The notes below the pieces were generated by a model, which worked only from the letters and a program-made list of their open reading frames with translations, searched no databases and was not told where the DNA came from. Shown piece by piece: positions 30,099 to 37,927 of a stretch of DNA of 42,191 nucleotides. Within the stretch, counting starts at the first letter, position 1; each line of letters starts with the position of its first letter. This DNA comes from JAISGQ01 sp045604945 (GTDB taxonomy: Bacteria; Bacillota; Clostridia; Oscillospirales; Acutalibacteraceae), in assembly GCA_045604945.1 (NCBI GenBank), contig JAZUPA010000034.1, positions 1 through 42,191 on the forward strand. The letters run 5' to 3'. Made by a program: the position numbers and the translations under genes.

Positions 30099-32825
30099 TT
30101 ATTCGGTGCGAAGAGCCTCCACGGGATCCTTCTTTGCTGCCACTCTTGAGGGAATAAGTCCTGCCACAACAGTAAGCACCATGCTGATAACGATAAGTGC
30201 TATACCGCCTGTCAGGGGCAGCTGTGCCACCTCGCCGATGTTTGCAAGGCTATCGATAATGATGTTGATGGGTATGCACAGTCCGATTGTGGAGAGGATA
30301 CCGATTGCACCTGATACAAAACCGATTATCAGCGTCTCTGCATTGAAAACTCTGGAAATATCCTTCTTGGATGCGCCCATTGCACGAAGAACACCTATTT
30401 CCTTGGTTCTTTCAAGGACAGAAATATAAGTGATAACACCGATCATGATGGAGGAAACGATGAGAGAGATGGAAACAAAGGCAATGAGAACATAGGAAAT
30501 GGTATCTATGATTGTGCTCATGCCTGAAATCATAATGCCGATATAGTCGGTATATGTGATCTTATCTGCCTCTTCTGCCTCTGAATTATAATCGTCAATC
30601 ATATCTATGAGAGCTTCCTTGGAGTCAAAATCCTTTGGGTAGATATAGATGGTCGAAGGCTCTTCAAGGTTGCTTACACCGAAAAGCTCCAGATTGTTTT
30701 CATAGGTATTCTTTCTTGCCACAGTGGTCATATACTGGGTGTAAAGAGCAATCTCCTCTTCTGTGAGGGTGGAAAGGTCAACACCGCCCATAGCCGGGGG
30801 CGCAACCCCTTCCATGGAGCCCATGTCACCGTAACCGCTCATGTCGCCGTAACCGCTCATGTCGCCGTAACCGCTCATGTCGCCGTATGCACCCATATCA
30901 GCACCGCTGACGGCAGGATATGCCGTGGTGCCTGCAGGCTGCTGAGGCTGGGGCTCCTCAAAATCAAAGGAAAGTCCTGTGAAAACATCGATTTCGGGCT
31001 TTTCCTTCTGCTGCTCAACAATTTCACTGTCGTTTACAGCATTTATCACATATTCGGTAAGCTCATGGGTATATCCCACTGCGCCGTTGATGGAGGTTGA
31101 CACCGCTCCCTCGGAGGGTATTACAATACCGACAACCTTTATTTCCACTCCGTTGTCAACAAGCTTCTTGAGGTAAAGAACATCCTCGGAGCGGTCTTCC
31201 CATATTCCGTCCTTGTTTTCGTCGGTATAGTAATCTGTATTGATTACAAGCTTATAGGTCAGATTAAGAGCATCCTCATAGGAAAGCTTTACATCAGAGG
31301 AGGACAGCTCCTCTCCTGCAGCCGCTCTTGCCATAAGGTTATCGAGCTCAGTGATATCCTTTATTCCAAGGGTATAAAGTGCCATTTCGTTGATATATCC
31401 GCCTTCGCCTGCAACGAGAATCACCTCATCAAAAGCCTGCGGCCAACGTCCTGCCACCACGTCATACTGGGAGGAAAGAAGCTCTCTGTTTTCGATAAGC
31501 TCATCCCATGTCTGCATCATTGCGGACATATTGGACATGGAGGACATCATGTTCATTGTGGAGCTCATATCAGAGCCGTAAACACGGTCCATTACATCAG
31601 AAGGATTAAGCTGGGTTATTCTTTCGCTGGTATCTGCAGCGTAGATGTGCAGGTCGGTGGAATACTGATAGCGCACAGAGTTTGCATATTCAGAAACATC
31701 GCTGTCGCTTTCAATATAATTCTTGAAGGCTTCAAGGTTATTGATCTTGACCTGCCGGTTGAACATGTTGACCATATCAAGCATGGAGCCTCTTGAATAG
31801 ATATATCCGTCTTCATGCTCTTCCTGACTTTCAGCTTCGCCCATCATGGAGGTAAGCATATTGGTCATGTCAATGATTTCTGCATCTATTTCGATGGGAT
31901 ACGTCGAGAGGGTATCTTCCTGAACCTTGTTTATATAGAGCTGGAAGCCGTTGGAAACAGACATAATAAGCGCTATACCTATTATTCCTATACTTCCCGC
32001 AAAGGCAGTCATGAGGGTTCTTGCCTTTTTGGTCATTAGGTTGTTAAGGCTGAGGGAAAGGGCTGTGAAGAAATTCATGCCCACCTTTCTGCCCTTCTTT
32101 GCATCTGCTTCGCGGGCTTTCTCTGTCTCTGTCTTCTCTTCTCCGCCGTCATAAGGGTTGGAGTCGGAAATCACATTGCCGTCGAGGAGCTTGATTATTC
32201 TTGTGGAATACATCTCTGCAAGCTCGGGGTTGTGAGTGACCATAATGACGAGCTTTTCCTTTGCTATCTCCTTGAGAAGCTCCATTACCTGTACAGAGGT
32301 CTCAGAGTCAAGTGCGCCTGTAGGCTCGTCGGCAAGAAGGATTTCGGGATTATTTATAAGCGCTCTTGCTATTGCAACACGCTGCATCTGTCCGCCGGAC
32401 AGCTGATTGGGCTTCTTCTTTATGTGATCCCCAAGTCCTACCTTGTTGAGCACCTCGATTGCTCTGCGGCGGCGCTCGGACTTTGATACTCCGGAAATTG
32501 TCAGCGCCAGCTCAACGTTTGAAAGCACGCTCTGATGCATGATAAGATTGTAGCTCTGGAAAACAAATCCTACGGAATGGTTTCTGTAGGTATCCCAGTC
32601 TCTGTCCCTGAATTCCACAGTGGACTTTCCGTTGATTTCAAGGTCTCCTGAGGTGTATCTGTCAAGTCCGCCGATTATGTTGAGCATTGTGGTCTTACCG
32701 CAGCCCGAAGGTCCGAGTATTGACACAAACTCATTGCGGCGAAACTCCATGCTGACGCCCTTCAGGGCATCAACCGTCTGGTCGCCTGTTTTGTAGGTCT
32801 TTACGATATTCGTAAGCTTTAACAT
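30099..32825 (-). CDS. MacB-like ABC transporter, fused ATPase-permease
   Basis: A single 908-residue protein holding both the ATPase and the permease. The ATPase has Walker A GPSGCGKTT (38-46), signature LSGGQ (142-146) and Walker B ILLADEPTG (162-170). A first membrane helix at about 275-295 is followed by a large extracytoplasmic domain of about 470 residues, then three helices near the C-terminus ending with the FtsX-like segment. This is the layout of MacB/LolE-type mechanotransmission transporters, which move substrates by pushing on an outside partner. An 18-base tandem repeat lies in the outside domain. It is transcribed with the preceding marR (26-base gap). Substrate unknown; antimicrobial peptide handling is possible. 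Confidence 0.93.
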   Translation of the reverse strand: MLKLTNIVKTYKTGDQTVDALKGVSMEFRRNEFVSILGPSGCGKTTMLNIIGGLDRYTSGDLEINGKSTVEFRDRDWDTYRNHSVGFVFQSYNLIMHQSVLSNVELALTISGVSKSERRRRAIEVLNKVGLGDHIKKKPNQLSGGQMQRVAIARALINNPEILLADEPTGALDSETSVQVMELLKEIAKEKLVIMVTHNPELAEMYSTRIIKLLDGNVISDSNPYDGGEEKTETEKAREADAKKGRKVGMNFFTALSLSLNNLMTKKARTLMTAFAGSIGIIGIALIMSVSNGFQLYINKVQEDTLSTYPIEIDAEIIDMTNMLTSMMGEAESQEEHEDGYIYSRGSMLDMVNMFNRQVKINNLEAFKNYIESDSDVSEYANSVRYQYSTDLHIYAADTSERITQLNPSDVMDRVYGSDMSSTMNMMSSMSNMSAMMQTWDELIENRELLSSQYDVVAGRWPQAFDEVILVAGEGGYINEMALYTLGIKDITELDNLMARAAAGEELSSSDVKLSYEDALNLTYKLVINTDYYTDENKDGIWEDRSEDVLYLKKLVDNGVEIKVVGIVIPSEGAVSTSINGAVGYTHELTEYVINAVNDSEIVEQQKEKPEIDVFTGLSFDFEEPQPQQPAGTTAYPAVSGADMGAYGDMSGYGDMSGYGDMSGYGDMGSMEGVAPPAMGGVDLSTLTEEEIALYTQYMTTVARKNTYENNLELFGVSNLEEPSTIYIYPKDFDSKEALIDMIDDYNSEAEEADKITYTDYIGIMISGMSTIIDTISYVLIAFVSISLIVSSIMIGVITYISVLERTKEIGVLRAMGASKKDISRVFNAETLIIGFVSGAIGILSTIGLCIPINIIIDSLANIGEVAQLPLTGGIALIVISMVLTVVAGLIPSRVAAKKDPVEALRTE
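30822..30893 (-). repeat. 18-base tandem repeat in the ABC transporter gene
   Basis: Four units of 18 bases, three nearly identical, encode repeats of the hexapeptide G-D-M-S-G-Y in the extracytoplasmic domain (about residues 644-667). The period is a multiple of three, so a change in copy number keeps the frame. Confidence 0.85.
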
Positions 32826-32851
32826 ATCTTCTTTCCTTTCCTGTATCTCTC

Positions 32852-33304
32852 TTATGACTTCATAAGTTCGGTTTCTTCTTCAAGAGCTTTCCTCAGCTCA
32901 TCAATAAGCTCAGTCAGCAGCTTTGCATTCTCTTCGCCCATCCTGTCTATTATCCTGTCAATAACAGTCAAAGCTTTCTCTTTTTCTGCTTTGAAAAACT
33001 CCCGTCCCTTTTCTGTTATCTCTACATATACCGCTCGTCTGTCCTCAGAATCCGAGCATCTCACCAGCATTTCGCGGCTGACCATACGGTCTACGCACTG
33101 GGTCACTGCCGGGCGCGAAACTCCCAGCTCGCGGCTGATTTCACTGAGCCGGATTCTTTTTTCTCCTGTTTCCTGTTCCTTTGTTGTCAGCATATGAAAT
33201 ATTACCATTTCGCTCTGATTTATGTTCTCGTTTATCAGAACGTTTGCATTTCTGGCAATCCCCGCCACCCTGCTGAGCAGTATTTCAGCCAACGGTGTAT
33301 CCAT
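32852..33304 (-). CDS. MarR family transcriptional regulator
   Basis: A 150-residue winged-helix protein. The recognition region is EISRELGVSRPAVTQCVDRMVSREMLVR, at about residues 56-84, with a wing CSDSEDRRAVYVEIT. The C-terminus is a dimer-forming helix rich in Glu. It starts at ATG 33304; an AGGTGAT site lies just upstream, and a GTG nine bases earlier is a weaker choice. It lies 26 bases before the MacB-like gene and presumably represses it. The promoter has a dyad at the transcription start. Confidence 0.92.
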   Translation of the reverse strand: MDTPLAEILLSRVAGIARNANVLINENINQSEMVIFHMLTTKEQETGEKRIRLSEISRELGVSRPAVTQCVDRMVSREMLVRCSDSEDRRAVYVEITEKGREFFKAEKEKALTVIDRIIDRMGEENAKLLTELIDELRKALEEETELMKS

Positions 33305-33321
33305 TATTATCACCTGATTTC

Positions 33322-33336
33322 GTTAAGCGCATTAAC
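33322..33336. promoter_or_regulatory. candidate MarR operator
   Basis: GTTAAGCGCATTAAC: five-base arms GTTAA/TTAAC around GCGCA, just after the -10 element, over the expected start of transcription. Confidence 0.6.
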
Positions 33337-33340
33337 ATTT

Positions 33341-33368
33341 AATATACTTAACTTTTATGAGAAGTCAA
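33341..33368 (-). promoter_or_regulatory. promoter of the marR-MacB operon
   Basis: Minus-strand TTGACT (33368-33363) and TATATT (33346-33341), spaced 16 bases, placing the transcription start within the dyad at 33322-33336. Confidence 0.75.
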
Positions 33369-33528
33369 TACTCTTTTCAGTATCTTGTTATATTCTTCAC
33401 AACCCCATTACAAACTACGTCTTTTTGTTTAATTCCGACATGTTATTTAAGCTTTGTTTGTGCATTTTTCATGCAGTATCTGTTTTATATTATCTGCATT
33501 TTTTCGTGTTATTCCCATTAACGAACCA

Positions 33529-33557
33529 ATCCCCCACAGAATTTTTCTGTGGGGGAT
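33529..33557 (-). terminator. hairpin after the DegV gene
   Basis: Twelve-base perfect arms ATCCCCCACAGA and TCTGTGGGGGAT around a five-base loop, nine bases after the DegV stop. The downstream T run is weak, so terminator function is likely but not certain. Confidence 0.7.
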
Positions 33558-33565
33558 AACATTAT

Positions 33566-34429
33566 TTAAGCCTTGGGGGTCTTGCGGATATAGAGAATTC
33601 CGAGACACTTGGGACCGCAGTGGCAGGAAATTGTAACGCCTGCACGGGTTACGATGATCTCATCAAATTTCTTGCACCCTCTGATTTTTGCCTTTACCTG
33701 CTCGATTTCTGCATCGGTAAAGCCGCCTGAGTTAGTGATGAAAATACGCTTGGTCTCGATGTCGTCGTTATTCTTGAGTCTGTCTTCAACATAGGAAAGA
33801 ATACAGGGGAGAATCTGTCCTCTGTACTTCTTGCCAACGCCCATTGAGCCTTCCTTTACCTCGATGCAGGGGCGCAGCTTGAGAAGGTTTGCACCAAGAG
33901 CTGCAACACCTGAGCAGCGTCCGCCCTTCCACAGATAGTGAAGAGTGTCAAGCACGAAGCTTGCGTCAACTCTGGGGACAAGGTTCTGAAGATGCTCGAC
34001 GATTTCCTTTGCGCTCTTTCCCTCTGCAATCATGTCTGCTGCCTCGAGAACCTGGAGACCTACACCTGTTGAAAGGTTAGCAGAATCAACGCAGTATACG
34101 TTTTCCACCTCTTCCATGGCAAGTCTGATGGAGGAATAGCCTGCGGACATATTGGAGCTGACCGCAAACACGATTACAGAATAGCCCTGGCTTGTCCACT
34201 TTTCAAAAAGCTCCTTATATTCCTGAGGGGAAGCTGCAGCTGTCTTTGCAAGGTCGCCAGTCTTTTCATGATACGCAAAGCAATCTTCGGGGAAAACAGT
34301 TACTCCGTCCAGAAGAGTCTCGCTTCCGAGATTTACGGCATGGGGACGAATCTCTATGTCATACTTTTCAATAATTTCCGGAGACAGGTCAACTATACTG
34401 TCAGCAATAAGTTTGATTTTTTCAGCCAT
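33566..34429 (-). CDS. DegV family fatty-acid-binding protein
   Basis: A 287-residue DegV-type protein. In several Firmicutes, DegV proteins (FakB) hold a fatty acid while FakA phosphorylates it, feeding acyl-phosphate into lipid synthesis. The start KLIADSIVDLSPEIIEKYDIEIRPHAVNL and later segment SSNMSAGYSSIRLA are conserved. The LDTLHYLWKGGRCSGV segment, near residues 160-175, forms the family's second core motif. No fakA kinase is adjacent. ATG 34429 has a GAAAGGA site upstream. It is 21 bases downstream of the glycosyltransferase gene and may share its message. Confidence 0.92.
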   Translation of the reverse strand: MAEKIKLIADSIVDLSPEIIEKYDIEIRPHAVNLGSETLLDGVTVFPEDCFAYHEKTGDLAKTAAASPQEYKELFEKWTSQGYSVIVFAVSSNMSAGYSSIRLAMEEVENVYCVDSANLSTGVGLQVLEAADMIAEGKSAKEIVEHLQNLVPRVDASFVLDTLHYLWKGGRCSGVAALGANLLKLRPCIEVKEGSMGVGKKYRGQILPCILSYVEDRLKNNDDIETKRIFITNSGGFTDAEIEQVKAKIRGCKKFDEIIVTRAGVTISCHCGPKCLGILYIRKTPKA

Positions 34430-34450
34430 TTTCCAAAATTCCTTTCAATA

Positions 34451-35923
34451 TCATATAATAAAGAGTTCTTCGCTCAAATAGAGACATACTGTAAGTGCAG
34501 AAAAAAGCACTGCGGGGACGGCGGCCATTATTCTGTACTTTCTCTCTGCAATGCAGTCAAAAGCCACTGCCGCAACAGCCAGAGATGCAGGCAGACAGAC
34601 TGATATATATCGAAAATCCATGGAGCAGCCGTTTGGATATCTGATGTTGAACCAGATAAAAAACATCAGTGACACTGCAGACACCGCTGTCAGCAGGATA
34701 CCGCCGTGATGCTTTTTTACAATTATATATACAGCTGCAGCAATGCAGGATACTATAAGAACGCAGTTCAGTATCAGCAGCGCTGTCGCTGCCCATGTTG
34801 GAAAATCGAAGGTAAATTCGCCGAACACCGAGCATTTTACGGTGTAGAGAGGAATGTTAAAATCCTCCTCAGGAAGGCAATAAACACTCTCGGTTATCTC
34901 ATGCAGAGGAACTGCCAGAAACCGATCAAAAATGCTTTTGTCACCGCAGTAAAGAGGATGACTTGTGCCTATCGGCATTACATATCCCAGAGGCTGATTG
35001 AATTTTATCAGATTGCGTATGGGATACCACATTCCGAGAGGAATACTCAGCGCTCCGAAACAGAGTTCATTTATTATAATGCTTCTGCGGCTTCTGCCCT
35101 CGGTCGGGGATATGATTCTTATTATGAATATGACCGCTATAACAGGGGCAAGGGTTACCGCTGACAGCTTTGTCATCATGGCAAGTCCCAGAAAGAGCGC
35201 CGCAAGAAGAGCATTCTTCATGCTCTGCCGCTCCATGAAGCGCAGCACATAAAGCAGCGTACACATTGAAAGCAGCAGGCACAGGACATCGTTATTTATG
35301 CTGCCGGAAAAAACAATAAGCGTCGGATGCAGGGTAAATGCTGCGAAAAACAACAGCTTTGTACTCTGACGCAATTTGAGAAAATCGAGTATTTTCAGGA
35401 ATACCCAGCCGCACATCAGCGAATAATAAGCAGGTAATATCTGCAGGGCTTCGAAAACCTGCTCGGTTGTGTTGATTGCTCCCGAAAGCAGATTTCCTGC
35501 CAGGCTCATTATATAGGGATGAAGGGGCGGATGATAGAAAAGCCCCGTATTTGTATCAGGAAGCTTTCCTGTTTTCATCATGGTGTAGATATATCCTGCA
35601 TGCCCCTGAGTTTCAAACACAAACACATCATGCTGCCGCTCATTCCACGGCGTTGCAAGAATATACCACACATTCACCGCTATTCCAAGCAGCAGAATTG
35701 CTGTTGCAACGTGCCATTCCTTCAGTCTGTTTCTGCATTTCAGGAAAACGCAGACGCCTGCACACACCGCAAAGGGCATCAATGCGCACATTATCGCAGC
35801 CGAAGCCGAATGTGACATCGCCGAAAGAGAAACAGCGTACACCATAACAAGCGCCGCAAAGAGCCACAACGGTGCAAGCAGCGCAAAAACAGCACTGCCT
35901 ATTGATTTTTTATCACTCTTCAT
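34451..35923 (-). CDS. GT39-like integral membrane glycosyltransferase
   Basis: A 490-residue membrane protein with about eleven hydrophobic helices. The first outside loop after helix 2-3 holds the segment WNERQHDVFVFETQGHAGYIYTMM, with acidic residues typical of the polyprenol-phosphate-sugar-using GT-C enzymes, and the loop HPPLHPYIMSLAG (conserved HPPL) follows. I would name it GT39/dolichyl-phosphate-mannose-protein mannosyltransferase-like; the sugar donor and acceptor are unknown. I choose ATG 35923 (MKSDKK) since AGAGGT lies seven bases upstream. A longer frame from 35980 runs into the intergenic dyad. It probably leads an operon with DegV. Confidence 0.85.
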   Translation of the reverse strand: MKSDKKSIGSAVFALLAPLWLFAALVMVYAVSLSAMSHSASAAIMCALMPFAVCAGVCVFLKCRNRLKEWHVATAILLLGIAVNVWYILATPWNERQHDVFVFETQGHAGYIYTMMKTGKLPDTNTGLFYHPPLHPYIMSLAGNLLSGAINTTEQVFEALQILPAYYSLMCGWVFLKILDFLKLRQSTKLLFFAAFTLHPTLIVFSGSINNDVLCLLLSMCTLLYVLRFMERQSMKNALLAALFLGLAMMTKLSAVTLAPVIAVIFIIRIISPTEGRSRRSIIINELCFGALSIPLGMWYPIRNLIKFNQPLGYVMPIGTSHPLYCGDKSIFDRFLAVPLHEITESVYCLPEEDFNIPLYTVKCSVFGEFTFDFPTWAATALLILNCVLIVSCIAAAVYIIVKKHHGGILLTAVSAVSLMFFIWFNIRYPNGCSMDFRYISVCLPASLAVAAVAFDCIAERKYRIMAAVPAVLFSALTVCLYLSEELFII

Positions 35924-35963
35924 CGGCATTACCTCTGCTGTGAAAACATGATAATATATACTT

Positions 35964-35987
35964 CCTGATATACTATACACTATCAGG
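35964..35987. promoter_or_regulatory. inverted repeat in divergent promoter region
   Basis: CCTGATA (35964-35970) and TATCAGG (35981-35987) are perfect seven-base arms around ten A+T-rich bases. Possible -10 sequences (TATACT on plus, TATAGT and TATATT on minus) overlap it. It is in the 110-base gap between divergent genes and could be a shared operator. Confidence 0.5.
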
Positions 35988-36033
35988 TCTTTAAATTCAA
36001 TGAAAATTTCTTAAAGGTTTGGAGAGAACTGTT

Positions 36034-36525
36034 ATGCTCCCTGTGGTAATTCTGTCGGATAAGCCCCAGACGGCACTTCTCACACGGATAGCCTGCGCTC
36101 TTGAAAGGAATTTATGCGGCAATTTTGTGCTGCGCGAACATATCGGGCGCAATGAGCTTGTTCTCAGCCGCGGTATACTGGTAATACGAGACCTTAAAAC
36201 ACCCTTGCGTCATGCCAGATTCGGCGATGGAGTCGTCCCCGTTATTGAAGCTTCAAACCGCAGTGCGGTAAGGTTTGTGGGCAGACATTCTCTGGGAGCT
36301 GTTTGCTGCGGCATGAGTCCTCGGGATACCCTGATTGCAGAAAGCCTCAATGACGGCAGAGGGATTCTCTGTCTGCAAAGGGCTATCCCCACTGTCTTCG
36401 GGGTGCGTGAGCCCTGTGAGATGGTGGCACTTACCGACAGCGAATGTGATGCTTCATCTCTGCTGCTTACAGCAGGAGTTCTGCTTGCTGCAGGAATCGA
36501 AGAAAACGTTCAGCTGAAAATCTGA
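36034..36525 (+). CDS. Hypothetical protein, unknown function
   Basis: I do not recognise this 163-residue protein. It has no signal peptide or clear membrane helix. The start MLPVVILSDKPQTALLTRIACALERNL looks like a mixed alpha/beta protein. Conserved-looking features are a Cys-Cys-Gly segment, LGAVCCGMSPRDTLIAESL, at about residues 88-106, and a hydrophobic C-terminal helix (LLLTAGVLLAAG). I place the start at ATG 36034, seven bases after GGAGAG. A TTG at 36019 would overlap that site. It is divergent to the glycosyltransferase gene and shares a promoter region with a dyad. A bidirectional terminator follows. Confidence 0.7.
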   Translation: MLPVVILSDKPQTALLTRIACALERNLCGNFVLREHIGRNELVLSRGILVIRDLKTPLRHARFGDGVVPVIEASNRSAVRFVGRHSLGAVCCGMSPRDTLIAESLNDGRGILCLQRAIPTVFGVREPCEMVALTDSECDASSLLLTAGVLLAAGIEENVQLKI

Positions 36526-36551
36526 AAACCGGGCAGCATCTGCCCGGTTTT
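36525..36551. terminator. bidirectional terminator
   Basis: AAAACCGGGCAG and CTGCCCGGTTTT with a three-base loop, between the convergent hypothetical gene and PBP gene. Confidence 0.93.
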
Positions 36552-36553
36552 TC

Positions 36554-37927
36554 CTATAATTCAACCTTCATTTCTTCTGCGCATTTTTTAAGCACCGTGG
36601 ATGCGACACTTCCTGCAACTCTGCTGCCGCCGCCTCCGTGTTCAACAACCACAACAAAGGCAAGAGGCAGGTCTTCTCTGCGGCAGAAGCCCGCAAACCA
36701 TGCATGAGCTTCTGCACCGTCAACCTCTGCGGTTCCCGATTTTGCACAGAGTTCCATGCCCGCAAATCGATCCTCTCCATACTCACTGAGCACGTTATTG
36801 CGCATCATCTCCGAAAGAACTTCCGCTGTATCCCTGCTCATATATCGTCCGCCTGATTTTCTGTAATCAACAGACATCTTCATTCCCAGCGAAGACCTGA
36901 GTGAGGACACTATATTCGGATATTCTGCCTGTCCGCCGTTGGCTATGGCGCCTGTAAAGGTAAGAAATGCCGCGGGATTTACAAGGTCATTGCCCTGACC
37001 TATGGCGCTCCACGCAAGGTCTCCCGAATTGCTTACAGATACGCTGCCTTTTGCAGTGGTAATTCCGCTGACGGTGACATTCTTTGTTGTCAGATTGAAT
37101 TTTTTCGCGTACTTTCCGAGCCTTTTCTCTCCCAGAATCTGCCCTAAATCCGCATAGGCACAGTTGCAGGAGCAGGAAAGAGCTTCTTTGAGACTGAGTG
37201 TACCGTGAGGCGCAGGGCAGGTTACAACTGTCCCTTCGTAGGGCGCTTTGCCTGTGCAGGTATAGCTGTAGCTGCTGTAATCAAAATTCTCTTCAAGCAG
37301 CGCGGCGGTAGTAACCAGCTTATATACAGAGCCTGGGATATAGGTCGCAGATATGAAGCGGTTCAGAAACACGCCGTTATACATTGCCCCTGCAAAGGAT
37401 TCAGGGGGATTTTCCGGGTCAAAGGTCGGCGCACTGACCATACAGAGAATATCCCCTGTTTTGTAGTTATACACTGCCACTACGCCGTTTTTGCCTTCCA
37501 GCGCTTCGTATGCTGCCGCATTTACCCCTGAATCTATGGTCAGAGCAAGAGTTGCCCCTTCCCCATCGAGGGAATATACTCCGTTGAATTCGTTATAGCC
37601 TGTCAGGAGGTCTGCAAAGGCAGTCTGTGCTCCTGATGCGATATTTCCTCTGCTGTCGCCCACTGCGTGAAGGGTTGAAAGTCTCACGACCCTGCTTGCA
37701 TTGTAGTCAGAGCTGCCGTTTTCGTCCTTTTCAAGCAGGATTACGCCTGAAACATCGGTAATGGTGCCTCTTGTCAGATTGGCGTTGCTGTAAATATGGC
37801 TGTTGACGGGAAAGGCTATCCAGTCGCCTCCCGATGCAAAGAATCTCACTGTATATATGCCAAGTCCAAGCACCAGAAATGCAGCTGCTATCAGTACAAC
37901 GATTGAGCGCATGCCTATCTTTTTCAC
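36554..37927 (-). CDS. Class B penicillin-binding protein (transpeptidase)
   Basis: Cross-links peptidoglycan outside the membrane. The 457-residue protein has one N-terminal membrane helix (about 7-30) and a short outside region, then the transpeptidase domain with all three motifs: SVYK (Ser200, Lys203), SCN (253-255) and KSGT (396-399). It is smaller than typical PBP2/FtsI proteins (near 600-700) because the N-terminal pedestal region is short. It resembles the PbpA type, which sits next to a SEDS protein in Actinobacteria. It starts at GTG 37927, overlapping the SEDS gene by four bases (GTGA). SEDS-PBP pairs form a polymerase-transpeptidase, so this is the partner of the preceding gene. 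Confidence 0.93.
   Translation of the reverse strand: MKKIGMRSIVVLIAAAFLVLGLGIYTVRFFASGGDWIAFPVNSHIYSNANLTRGTITDVSGVILLEKDENGSSDYNASRVVRLSTLHAVGDSRGNIASGAQTAFADLLTGYNEFNGVYSLDGEGATLALTIDSGVNAAAYEALEGKNGVVAVYNYKTGDILCMVSAPTFDPENPPESFAGAMYNGVFLNRFISATYIPGSVYKLVTTAALLEENFDYSSYSYTCTGKAPYEGTVVTCPAPHGTLSLKEALSCSCNCAYADLGQILGEKRLGKYAKKFNLTTKNVTVSGITTAKGSVSVSNSGDLAWSAIGQGNDLVNPAAFLTFTGAIANGGQAEYPNIVSSLRSSLGMKMSVDYRKSGGRYMSRDTAEVLSEMMRNNVLSEYGEDRFAGMELCAKSGTAEVDGAEAHAWFAGFCRREDLPLAFVVVVEHGGGGSRVAGSVASTVLKKCAEEMKVEL

Noticed and set aside
30822..30893. CRISPR-like repeat array
   Set aside because: The units are 18 bases, contiguous without spacers and in frame in a coding sequence.
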